Shown one piece after another: positions 33,519 to 39,063 of a stretch of 39,063 bases of DNA; the first letter of the stretch is position 1; the number at the start of each line of letters is the position of its first letter. The notes under the pieces were generated by a model. That model ran no database searches and had not been told where the DNA came from. It saw nothing but the letters and a program-made list of their open reading frames with translations. The position numbers and the translations under genes are program-made. Origin of the DNA: Bacteroidota bacterium (GTDB lineage: Bacteria; Bacteroidota; Bacteroidia; Bacteroidales; UBA7960); the NCBI GenBank assembly GCA_007694165.1, contig RECE01000193.1:1-39063 (forward strand), given 5' to 3'.

Positions 33519-34130
33519 ATGAAACTGCTGAAAAATAGTTTTCCGTTTCTTGCCTTATTAAGTATACTGATTATTACTCCTGTATCTGAGGTGAGGGCTC
33601 AAACTCTTCCGGAAGTGCTGGAAGAAGGCACCCTTAGCGAACAATATGAATACCTGCATGAACGCACCAATATATACAATAATTTCCGGGCCATCAGAGA
33701 GGATATGTTCCGCAAAATCAGACGCAATTCTATCGACTCTCTTAACAGTGCCTATGCAGAGATAAGACAGCTCAACCAGCAAATTGCAAAGCAGCAAAGC
33801 GGCATCGATTCCCTCAATGCTCTGCAGGAAACTACCGCTTCTGAGCGTGATACCGCCATCAGAGATCGCGACAGCCTTTTCCTTCTTGGCATTCCCATGA
33901 CCAAAACTTTTTACAACGTGTTGCTCTGGTCTATCATCATTGGCCTGGCTATTGTTTTGCTGGTTATTGTGGTGTTATTTAAAAGAGCCCATCTTATTGC
34001 AGGACAAAAAACGCGGGAAATGAAAGAACTTCAGGATGAATTTGATGAGTACCGCAAAACCTCACGCGAGAGGTTTGAACAACAATCCATCGACCATTTC
34101 AATGAAGTGAAACGCCTGAGGGGGATTTAA
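33519..34130 (+). CDS. Signal-peptide coiled-coil protein with one membrane segment
   Basis: A 203-aa protein. A signal peptide (MKLLKNSFPFLALL to EVRAQ, residues 1-28) is followed by a helical, charged region with heptad-like SIDSLNSAYAEIRQLNQQIAKQ (about 75-110), a membrane segment (about 130-155, VLLWSIIIGLAIVLLVIVVLF) and a second coiled coil to the end. TLSEQYEYLHERTNIYNNFRAIRE resembles a widespread Bacteroidota family that databases often label tRNA (guanine-N1)-methyltransferase; that label is not supported, since no methyltransferase motif is present (recalled family knowledge). Function unknown. Its stop is one base from that of the convergent SDR gene. Confidence 0.75.
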   Translation: MKLLKNSFPFLALLSILIITPVSEVRAQTLPEVLEEGTLSEQYEYLHERTNIYNNFRAIREDMFRKIRRNSIDSLNSAYAEIRQLNQQIAKQQSGIDSLNALQETTASERDTAIRDRDSLFLLGIPMTKTFYNVLLWSIIIGLAIVLLVIVVLFKRAHLIAGQKTREMKELQDEFDEYRKTSRERFEQQSIDHFNEVKRLRGI

Positions 34131-34131
34131 A

Positions 34132-34884
34132 CTACTCCCCTTCATAAATCATCTTACGGGTCATACCGCCATCGACCATGAAATTCTGCCCGGTGACAAA
34201 GCCAGATTTATCGGAAAGCAGGAACCAGCAAAGCTCAGCGATGTCTTCAGGTTTTCCTATGCGTCCGGCAGGGTGCTGAAGATGATGTTTTTCTGCCCAA
34301 ACAGGGTTTTTTCTTCTGCTTTTCTTTTGCCAGGGAGCCACTTCAATCCAGCCGGGACTGATACAATTGACCCTTACATAGGGCTGCAGGCTCATGGCCA
34401 ATGCATGGGTGAGTGATAATACCCCGCCCTTGGAAGCAGCATAGGCTTCGCTATCGGGCTCCGACATAAAGGCCCGGGTGCTGCAGATATTGACAATGGT
34501 CCCCTGGTTTCTTTTCAACCCCGGTGCCAGTTGTTTGGAGGTAAGGAAATGGGAGGTAAGATTTACCGCAAGGGTATGATTCCATTCCTCAAGGCTAAGA
34601 TCTTCCAGAGGTTTGAACTGCGATATGGCGGCATTATTGACAAGGTATTTCAATGCAGGGCGCTGGCTGACAATGCTTTCGAGCGTCTTTGACAGCAGCT
34701 CTTCATTGGAAACATCGCACAAAATGGTTTTACTCATTTGCAGATCGGGGGTTTCCCGGTCAAAATCATCCAGCGCTTCCTTGTCATTGTCCAATACAAA
34801 AACAAAGACATTTTCATGCATCAGTTTCAGACTGATGGCTTTGCCTATTCCCTGGGCTCCGCCAGTAACAATGGCTGTGTACAT
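34132..34884 (-). CDS. Short-chain dehydrogenase/reductase (SDR)
   Basis: A 250-aa classical SDR using NAD(P). TGGAQGIGK is the cofactor glycine motif (about 8-16), NNAAIS is the structural Asn motif, and the catalytic Ser-Tyr-Lys lie in NICSTRAFMSEPDSEAYAASKGG. SPGWIEV follows, and the C-terminal SGFVTGQNFMVDGGM is typical. After the glycine motif, VLDNDKEAL has an Asp at the end of strand 2, which favours NAD over NADP. It is the last gene of the serine acetyltransferase-cysK operon, 28 bp after cysK. Its substrate and its link to cysteine metabolism are unknown. Confidence 0.9.
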   Translation of the reverse strand: MYTAIVTGGAQGIGKAISLKLMHENVFVFVLDNDKEALDDFDRETPDLQMSKTILCDVSNEELLSKTLESIVSQRPALKYLVNNAAISQFKPLEDLSLEEWNHTLAVNLTSHFLTSKQLAPGLKRNQGTIVNICSTRAFMSEPDSEAYAASKGGVLSLTHALAMSLQPYVRVNCISPGWIEVAPWQKKSRRKNPVWAEKHHLQHPAGRIGKPEDIAELCWFLLSDKSGFVTGQNFMVDGGMTRKMIYEGE

Positions 34885-34912
34885 AGTTTATTATTTTAGG
34901 TGAACAACAATT

Positions 34913-35827
34913 CTATTCAAACAGGCCCTCTACCGACAGGTAGCGTTCGCCGGTATCGTAGCAGAAAGTAAGGATACGTGCACCTTTGGGAATTTCTCCC
35001 AGCTTTTTACTCACTGCAGCAAGCGATGCACCTGAAGAAACCCCAATAAACAAGCCTTCTTTAAGTGCAGCCTGCTGGGTAAAAGCAAATGCTTCTTCCT
35101 TTGTAACCGTAACCACCCCATCCAGAATCGACCGGTCGAGCACATCAGGGATAAATCCGGCACCAATTCCCTGCAAGGGGTGCGGTCCGGGCTCTCCTCC
35201 GCTGATAACGGGAGAGAGTGCAGGCTCCACAGCAAAAACCTTCAATTGCGGAAACTTCTTTTTCAATTCCAGGGCAACTCCGGTGATGTGTCCACCTGTA
35301 CCCACGCCGGTTATCATATAATCCAGTCCATCAGGAAAATCGTCCAGGATTTCCCGGGCCGTCTTTTTCCTGTGAACCTCAGGATTGGCAGGATTTTCAA
35401 ACTGGCGCGGCATCCATGAACCCGGTGTGTTTTTCACCAGCTCAGTGGCTTTTTCAATAGCTCCCTTCATCCCTTTTTCGCGGGGAGTAAGTTCAAATTG
35501 TGCGCCGAATATTTTCATAATTCTGCGCCTTTCCAGCGACATGCTCTCGGGCATCACCAGGATCACCTTGTAACCCTTCACTGCTGCTACCATCGCCACA
35601 CCAATGCCTGTATTTCCAGAGGTAGGCTCTATAATGGTTCCGCCCGGCTTTAGGGCGCCACTTTGCTCTGCATCTTCAATCATTGACAGGGCAATGCGAT
35701 CTTTGATGCTGGCACCGGGGTTGTTTTTTTCAAGCTTCATCCATACCTCATAGTCCGAAGAAAATAGATTGTTGATGCGAAGATGGGGCGTATTACCAAT
35801 TAGTTCTAAGATATTTTTTGCTTTCAT
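34913..35827 (-). CDS. cysK: Cysteine synthase (O-acetylserine sulfhydrylase)
   Basis: PLP enzyme that makes cysteine from O-acetylserine and sulfide, 304 aa, normal length. [13 protein letters not shown] carries the PLP lysine (near 43), [16 protein letters not shown] is the Asn/Thr loop that binds the substrate carboxylate, [13 protein letters not shown] binds the PLP phosphate, and SSGASLAAV completes the site. [19 protein letters not shown] is typical of CysK. It follows the serine acetyltransferase gene by 49 bp; the pair carries out both steps from serine to cysteine and is expected to share the leader described at 36730-36876. Confidence 0.96.
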   Translation of the reverse strand: MKAKNILELIGNTPHLRINNLFSSDYEVWMKLEKNNPGASIKDRIALSMIEDAEQSGALKPGGTIIEPTSGNTGIGVAMVAAVKGYKVILVMPESMSLERRRIMKIFGAQFELTPREKGMKGAIEKATELVKNTPGSWMPRQFENPANPEVHRKKTAREILDDFPDGLDYMITGVGTGGHITGVALELKKKFPQLKVFAVEPALSPVISGGEPGPHPLQGIGAGFIPDVLDRSILDGVVTVTKEEAFAFTQQAALKEGLFIGVSSGASLAAVSKKLGEIPKGARILTFCYDTGERYLSVEGLFE

Positions 35828-35876
35828 TTTGGAAATGATTAAGTTGGGTTAGCATTAGATTAGGAATTGGAAAATA

Positions 35877-36710
35877 TTAAATAACAAAGTTCAGGGGCTC
35901 ACCAAAGTTTTTTCCTGAACGAATTTTTACTTCACTTTTGTGATAAACGACCGAATTGGGAGGTACACTTGCTGTAAGCCATACATTACCTCCTATGATC
36001 GAATCGTGACCAATGATGGTTTTGCCTCCCAGCACAGTGCTCCCGGCATAAATTATCACATTGTCTTCAATGGTGGGATGCCTTTTGGTGGCGGCCATCG
36101 ATTTTTCTACCGTGAGCGCCCCCAGGGTAACCCCCTGATAAATCTTCACGTTATTGCCGATATGGGTGGTTTCTCCTATAACTACTCCCGTGCCATGGTC
36201 AATAAAAAAATTGTTTCCGATTACAGCACCCGGATTGATATCAATTCCGGTTCTGCCATGAGCGTATTCAGAAAACACCCTGGGCAAAACAGGAACATTT
36301 TGCAATACCAGTTGATGGGATAGCCGGTAGACTGTGATGGCATAAAATCCGGGATACGCATGAAACACTTCCTGAATGCTGGCAGCTGCGGGGTCGAACT
36401 TGTATATGGATTCGGCGTCTTTGCGCAAGTTCTCATAAATCTCCGGCAGTGCATCAAAGAAGTTGTCAACAATGGTTTGAGGTGATTCTTTAAGCAAAAC
36501 CTTCAGGTTATACAGCAGCTTTCGCAACAAAAGCTCCAGCTCCCTGAAACGCAATATGTATTCGTCTGTATTGTTCGGCAAATCGAGAGGAAACAACAAT
36601 TGTATGATATCATTAACAAACCTGTTGGAGTCGGATTTACAGGGCATATAACACGCTTCAGCGGTATTGTCACGAAAAAGTTTTTCAGCAAAATTTCGGT
36701 GGTTTTCCAT
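35877..36710 (-). CDS. cysE: Serine O-acetyltransferase
   Basis: First committed step of cysteine synthesis, acetyl-CoA plus serine to O-acetylserine, 277 aa. A helical N-terminal part (about 1-130) is followed by a left-handed beta helix with hexapeptide repeats (about 150-265). The catalytic His172 is in FIDHGTGVVIGETTHIGNN, and KIYQGVTLGA and KRHPTIEDNVIIYAGSTVLG match the family. The longer N-terminal helical part fits the EpsC-type subgroup. The ATG at 36710 is chosen because a terminator hairpin lies inside the upstream extension of the frame (36711-36824). The C-terminus ends in NFVI, and a terminal Ile is the residue by which family members dock into CysK. It leads the cysE-cysK-SDR operon. 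Confidence 0.94.
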   Translation of the reverse strand: MENHRNFAEKLFRDNTAEACYMPCKSDSNRFVNDIIQLLFPLDLPNNTDEYILRFRELELLLRKLLYNLKVLLKESPQTIVDNFFDALPEIYENLRKDAESIYKFDPAAASIQEVFHAYPGFYAITVYRLSHQLVLQNVPVLPRVFSEYAHGRTGIDINPGAVIGNNFFIDHGTGVVIGETTHIGNNVKIYQGVTLGALTVEKSMAATKRHPTIEDNVIIYAGSTVLGGKTIIGHDSIIGGNVWLTASVPPNSVVYHKSEVKIRSGKNFGEPLNFVI

Positions 36711-36729
36711 TTTGTCAATATTTAAACAT

Positions 36730-36762
36730 AAAAAATCCCTTTCACTGCTTGCAATGAAAGGG
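36730..36762 (-). terminator. Attenuator: intrinsic terminator in the cysE leader
   Basis: On the minus strand CCCTTTCATTG (36762-36752) pairs with CAGTGAAAGGG (36747-36737) over 11 bp, with one U-G pair, around a CAAG tetraloop, followed by ATTTTTT (36736-36730). It has the form of an intrinsic terminator yet ends 19 nt before the cysE start, and no other gene lies upstream on this strand that it could end. It therefore probably controls read-through into cysE-cysK. Confidence 0.8.
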
Positions 36763-36792
36763 TTGTGATTTTGTTTGCAGGTATAGAAATAA

Positions 36793-36876
36793 TTAAGGCA
36801 CAAAATACAGCCATTCAGTTGCACTATTTATCACAGTACAACAATATAAACAGCTGATGGTTGGAAGGTTCATCAT
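36793..36876 (-). CDS. Candidate cysteine-rich leader peptide of the cysE-cysK operon (27 aa)
   Basis: A 27-codon frame opens with ATGATG at 36876 and ends with TAA at 36793. Codons 9, 12 and 13 are all TGT (36852-36850, 36843-36841, 36840-36838), giving the peptide segment ISCLYCCT; the rest ends EWLYFVP. It lies 31 nt upstream of the terminator hairpin and is out of frame with cysE. Three Cys codons in five is a strong excess for a rarely used amino acid and falls just before the segment that can disrupt the terminator. The last Cys codon is 14 nt before that segment, about the distance a stalled ribosome covers. No Shine-Dalgarno site is seen, as usual here. Translation is inferred, not shown. 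Confidence 0.6.
   Translation of the reverse strand: MMNLPTISCLYCCTVINSATEWLYFVP
36811..36823 (-). promoter_or_regulatory. Candidate antiterminator segment in the cysE leader
   Basis: On the minus strand TGCAACTGAATGG (36823-36811) can pair with CCTTTCATTGCA (36761-36750), the 5' arm and loop of the terminator, forming 11 bp with one bulged C and one U-U mismatch. This pairing and the terminator exclude one another. The segment lies inside the leader frame, directly after the cysteine codons. Confidence 0.55.
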
Positions 36877-36916
36877 ATTATTAAAAAATGAAATCAAAAC
36901 AAACAATTAAAATTTC

Positions 36917-37002
36917 AAACCTGCGCTATCAGGGAAAATGGTCGGGGAAAACGTCTTTCCCATAAGATAATCACATCCGACCCCGATTTACAGTTTAGGT
37001 TT
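36917..37002. other. Nested inverted-repeat block, possible structured RNA or operator
   Basis: Read on the plus strand, AAACCT (36917-36922) pairs with AGGTTT (36997-37002); inside, GGTCG (36940-36944) pairs with CGACC (36978-36982) and directly adjoins a hairpin GGGAAA/TTTCCC (36945-36950 with 36956-36961). TCGGGG (36942-36947) can instead pair with CCCCGA (36981-36986), an alternative fold. The orientation is unclear because each pairing works on both strands. It matches no riboswitch class that I can recognise. It lies upstream of the cysE leader on one side and the tryptophanase promoter on the other. Confidence 0.45.
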
Positions 37003-37162
37003 CTTAAAAGTAAAAATACGCATAAATTTCATCGTAAAAAGTATGTTTGGTTTTTTTAACCTTTCGTCGAATTATATTGATTTTTCACCACCAAAATACA
37101 CTTTTGGCTTTTTCTAAACAAAATCCCTCCAGGAGTTTAATGGTAGCATGGTAAATTTTCAT

Positions 37163-37170
37163 TATTTTTG
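37163..37170 (+). promoter_or_regulatory. tnaA -7 promoter box (TATTTTTG)
   Basis: Exact TAnnTTTG match, 191 bp before the tnaA ATG. A TTTA at 37136-37139 is 23 bp upstream and is a poor -33 element. A weak AATTCAA/TTGAATT hairpin (near 37216-37234) lies in the leader. Confidence 0.5.
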
Positions 37171-37361
37171 TAAGAGATAAAATGCTAACTATCTATGCTT
37201 TACTCCTATTTATTAAATTCAATACGTTTGAATTATTTGAATATAAAGCGACGCGACTCGTACTAAGAAATCATCCCCTTTCATAGCGGGCAATTTTCCT
37301 GTTGCCGGCAAATCACTCCAATTTCTTAACAACTTTTTTTTACTCCCAAAACAGTAATGCT

Positions 37362-38738
37362 ATGGAATTACCCTATGCAGAACCTTATAAAATGAAGGTA
37401 ATTGAACCTCTTTACCGCAGCAGCAGGCAGGAGAGGGAACAATGGATCAAAGAAGCCAGGTACAATTTGTTTAACCTGAAAAGCGAACAGGTATTTATCG
37501 ATCTTTTGACCGATTCGGGTACCGGCGCCATGAGCCAGTACCAGTGGTCAGAAATTATGCTGGGCGATGAGAGCTACGCAGGTTCCAGCAGCTTTTTTAA
37601 GTTGAAGAACGTGATTACCCAATTGCTCGACATGCCCCATTTTCTGCCTACCCACCAGGGAAGGGCTGCCGAAAACGTTTTGTTTTCTGCTCTTATAAAA
37701 GAAGGAGACATCGTACCGGGAAACTCACATTTCGACACTACCAAAGGCCATATCGAGTATCGCAAAGCCCGTGCTATTGACTGCACCATTGACGAGGCCT
37801 GCAACACATCGGAGTTTCATCCGTTCAAAGGAAACATTGATCTTGAAAAGCTGGAGGAGGTTTTCAAAAAATACCCCTCAGACAAAATCCCCTTGTGCAT
37901 CATCACCGTTACATGCAATACTTCAGGCGGGCAACCCGTTTCTATGGAAAATATCCGCGAAGTATCGGCTCTTTGCCATAAATATGGTGTTATGCCCATA
38001 TTTGATGCCGCTCGTTTTGCCGAGAATGCCTATTTTATCAAAACCCGCGAACAAGGTTTTGAAAACAAAACCATCAAGGAAATCGTAAAGGAAATGTTTT
38101 CTTACGTGGAAGGTGCTACCATGAGCAGCAAGAAGGACGCCATTGTAAATATCGGCGGGTTTATTGTCTTACGCGACAAGTCGCTGTTTGATAAAGCCAG
38201 CGTTTTCAACATCATGTACGAAGGCTATCTGACCTACGGAGGGCTTGCCGGACGAGATTTGGGTGCACTGGCACAGGGTCTTATGGAAGGTACCGAATTT
38301 GATTATCTTGAGGCCCGTATCGGACAGGTTGCTTACCTGGGAGAAAAATTAACCCAATCCGGCATTCCCATCCAGGTGCCTACCGGTGGCCATGCAGTAT
38401 TCGTGGATGCCAAAAAGTTTCTTCCCAATCTGCCAAAAGAGGAATATCAGGCTCAAACCCTGGCTATTGAGCTCTATATTGAAGGCGGGGTGAGAGGTGT
38501 GGAAATCGGAACATTGCTCGCCGACAGAAACCCGGTGACCCGCGAAAACCGTTACCCACAACTGGAACTCCTCAGGCTGGCACTTCCCAGGAGGGTTTAC
38601 ACCAACAATCATATGGACTACATAGCTGCAGCCCTGAAAAACATCTGGGATCGCAGGGAAAGCATAACCAAGGGATTCAGAATTACTTCTGAAGCTCCTA
38701 TTATGAGGCACTTTACGGTAGAGCTGGAAAGAGTCTGA
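37362..38738 (+). CDS. tnaA: Tryptophanase (tryptophan indole-lyase)
   Basis: PLP beta-lyase cleaving tryptophan to indole, pyruvate and ammonia, 458 aa. FIDLLTDSGTGAMSQ, PTHQGRAAENVL and SARF-like FDAARFAENAYFIK match the tryptophanase/tyrosine phenol-lyase family; the PLP lysine is Lys258 in MSSKKDAIVNIGG. Three positions separate the two enzymes and all favour tryptophanase: FDTTKGH has Asp where phenol-lyases have Thr, VEIG has Ile where they have the substrate-binding Arg, and MRHFT has His where they have Phe. The ATG at 37362 gives the conserved N-terminus; a TTG at 37302 would add 20 residues. No tryptophan permease follows. Family members also degrade cysteine, which is notable beside the divergent cysE operon. 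Confidence 0.93.
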   Translation: MELPYAEPYKMKVIEPLYRSSRQEREQWIKEARYNLFNLKSEQVFIDLLTDSGTGAMSQYQWSEIMLGDESYAGSSSFFKLKNVITQLLDMPHFLPTHQGRAAENVLFSALIKEGDIVPGNSHFDTTKGHIEYRKARAIDCTIDEACNTSEFHPFKGNIDLEKLEEVFKKYPSDKIPLCIITVTCNTSGGQPVSMENIREVSALCHKYGVMPIFDAARFAENAYFIKTREQGFENKTIKEIVKEMFSYVEGATMSSKKDAIVNIGGFIVLRDKSLFDKASVFNIMYEGYLTYGGLAGRDLGALAQGLMEGTEFDYLEARIGQVAYLGEKLTQSGIPIQVPTGGHAVFVDAKKFLPNLPKEEYQAQTLAIELYIEGGVRGVEIGTLLADRNPVTRENRYPQLELLRLALPRRVYTNNHMDYIAAALKNIWDRRESITKGFRITSEAPIMRHFTVELERV

Positions 38739-38776
38739 TGCTTCCCTGTGTGGTAATCTTGCCCTGATTTAATAAT

Positions 38777-38829
38777 GAGGCTAAAGCCTCCTGTTCTTTC
38801 AGACTTTCTAATCCGTCAGTTAAAACTGA
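38777..38829. repeat. Pair of short palindromes, REP-like intergenic element
   Basis: GAGGCTAAAGCCTC (38777-38790) and TCAGTTAAAACTGA (38816-38829) are two short near-perfect inverted repeats about 25 bp apart with AA or AAAA at their centres. Similar paired palindromes recur between genes in Bacteroidota genomes as REP-like repeats (recalled, not searched). Only one copy of each is present here. No T-run follows, so they are poor terminators. Confidence 0.4.
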
Positions 38830-38954
38830 AGGCAATGGATAGAAGCAAGACCCGGTATCCCTGGCTGATAGAATAAAACTTGCATGACCGGATATATTTA
38901 TTGTTTTTTGAGAGCATAGTGTCAATGCAAGTTTCATTAATTACCTATAACTTT

Positions 38955-38983
38955 GAACCCCGGGAATGTTCCGGGGTTCTTTG
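38955..38983 (+). terminator. Candidate intrinsic terminator
   Basis: GAACCCCGG (38955-38963) pairs perfectly with CCGGGGTTC (38971-38979) around a seven-base loop, followed by TTTG. It lies 216 bp after the tnaA stop and may end that transcript; a TAACTTTG -7-like box (38948-38955) abuts it, which may be chance. Confidence 0.55.
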
Positions 38984-39013
38984 TATAGTGTCATTTTATT
39001 AAAAACAATCAGT

Positions 39014-39055
39014 AGTGTCCGGTAAAACTTTCGAGATTTCTCCCTCCGGTCGAAA
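39014..39055. repeat. Repeat-like sequence at the window edge
   Basis: AGTGTCCGGTAAAAC (39014-39028) is followed by TTTCGA (39029-39034), which pairs with TCGAAA (39050-39055) across a CCCTCCGG-containing loop. The wording closely resembles a short interspersed repeat I recall from Bacteroidota intergenic DNA, and the first part resembles insertion-sequence ends. The window stops at 39063, so neither can be tested here. Confidence 0.35.
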
Positions 39056-39063
39056 TGACAAGG

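Larger units (their letters stand above)
36711..37361. other. Divergent regulatory region between cysE and tnaA
   Basis: About 650 bases with no large gene. From left to right: the cysE attenuator and leader peptide (36730-36876, minus), a near -7 box CAGGTTTG (36923-36916, minus, one mismatch) that would start the leader about 33 nt before the leader peptide, the nested inverted repeats (36917-37002), an AT-rich stretch, the tnaA -7 box (37163-37170) and a tnaA leader of about 190 nt. A 34-codon frame in that leader (37182-37286) contains no Trp codon, so it is not a TnaC-like peptide. Confidence 0.55.
38739..39063. other. Gene-free end of the window with repeats
   Basis: Contains the two palindromes at 38777-38829, the hairpin at 38955-38983 and the repeat-like sequence at 39014-39055. 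A 74-codon minus-strand frame (38713-38937) runs across the palindromes and into tnaA; its composition is not gene-like and I do not call it. Confidence 0.5.

Noticed and set aside
33519-34130. tRNA (guanine-N1)-methyltransferase as product name
   Set aside because: The protein has a signal peptide, coiled coils and one membrane segment, with no methyltransferase or knot-fold motif.
36711-36824. N-terminal extension of serine acetyltransferase from a GTG at 36824, which also contains several Cys codons
   Set aside because: It would translate through the terminator hairpin and is not needed by the family, whose N-terminus fits the ATG at 36710.
36917-37002. Known riboswitch (SAM, cobalamin, TPP) in the cysE-tnaA region
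   Set aside because: The conserved core sequences of these classes are not present on either strand; only stems without recognisable cores are seen.
37182-37286. A 34-codon frame in the tnaA leader as a TnaC-like regulatory peptide
   Set aside because: It has no Trp codon, and no terminator or Rho-type pattern was recognised beside it.
37362-38738. Tyrosine phenol-lyase instead of tryptophanase
   Set aside because: The positions equivalent to the phenol-lyase Thr, Arg and Phe of the active site are Asp, Ile and His here, as in tryptophanase.
38713-38937. A 74-codon minus-strand frame at the right end
   Set aside because: It is composed largely of the palindromic repeats and overlaps tnaA; composition is not gene-like.

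Overview
This 39 kb window reads as chromosome of a member of the Bacteroidota, probably from the Bacteroidales/Marinilabiliales side (the order is inference). The evidence is a GldH lipoprotein, the gene orders holB-ricT-gldH-PBP1A and acpP-fabF-rnc, few Shine-Dalgarno sites, and many upstream regions with the phylum's -7 promoter element TAnnTTTG. No rRNA, tRNA, CRISPR array, prophage or complete insertion sequence is visible. Most genes are housekeeping genes in short operons; no stretch stands out as a foreign island.

Layout. 201-6082: an unusually long cation-chloride-cotransporter homologue with a C-terminal P-loop ATPase, followed by a small MscS channel; together they look like an ion/osmotic unit. 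6095-8375 (minus): acpP-fabF-rnc. 8776-11724: an LtaS-like membrane protein with altered metal-site residues, then purN. 11865-14613 (minus): a lipoprotein zinc peptidase and a nitroreductase. 15019-16914: a propeller/DUF4114 lipoprotein. 17094-19901: polA. 19980-21434 (minus): an MltF-like lytic transglycosylase. 21833-27103: holB-ricT-gldH-PBP1A. 27216-30148 (minus): cysC-cysD-cysN for sulfate activation. 30328-34130: an acyltransferase, an outer-membrane barrel, meaB and a coiled-coil membrane protein. 34132-36710 (minus): serine acetyltransferase, cysteine synthase and an SDR. 37362-38738: tryptophanase. The last 325 bp carry short palindromic repeats.

The most interesting system is the leader of the serine acetyltransferase-cysK-SDR operon. 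On the minus strand it contains a 27-codon reading frame with three cysteine codons within five codons (36838-36852), a segment that can act as antiterminator (36811-36823), and an 11-bp hairpin with a U-tract (36730-36762) ending 19 nt before the gene. This is the layout of ribosome-mediated transcription attenuation responding to charged Cys-tRNA. A second structured palindromic block (36917-37002) lies further upstream, between this leader and the tryptophanase promoter.

The genes connect in two clear ways. CysC/CysD/CysN make APS and PAPS, and the serine acetyltransferase with CysK makes cysteine from serine and sulfide; the sulfite-forming and sulfite-reducing steps are not in the window. 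Cell-envelope functions recur (MltF, PBP1A, GldH, LtaS-like protein, acyltransferase, barrel). Several start codons were moved downstream of the longest open frame because a promoter -7 box, signal peptide or lipobox shows where the gene begins.
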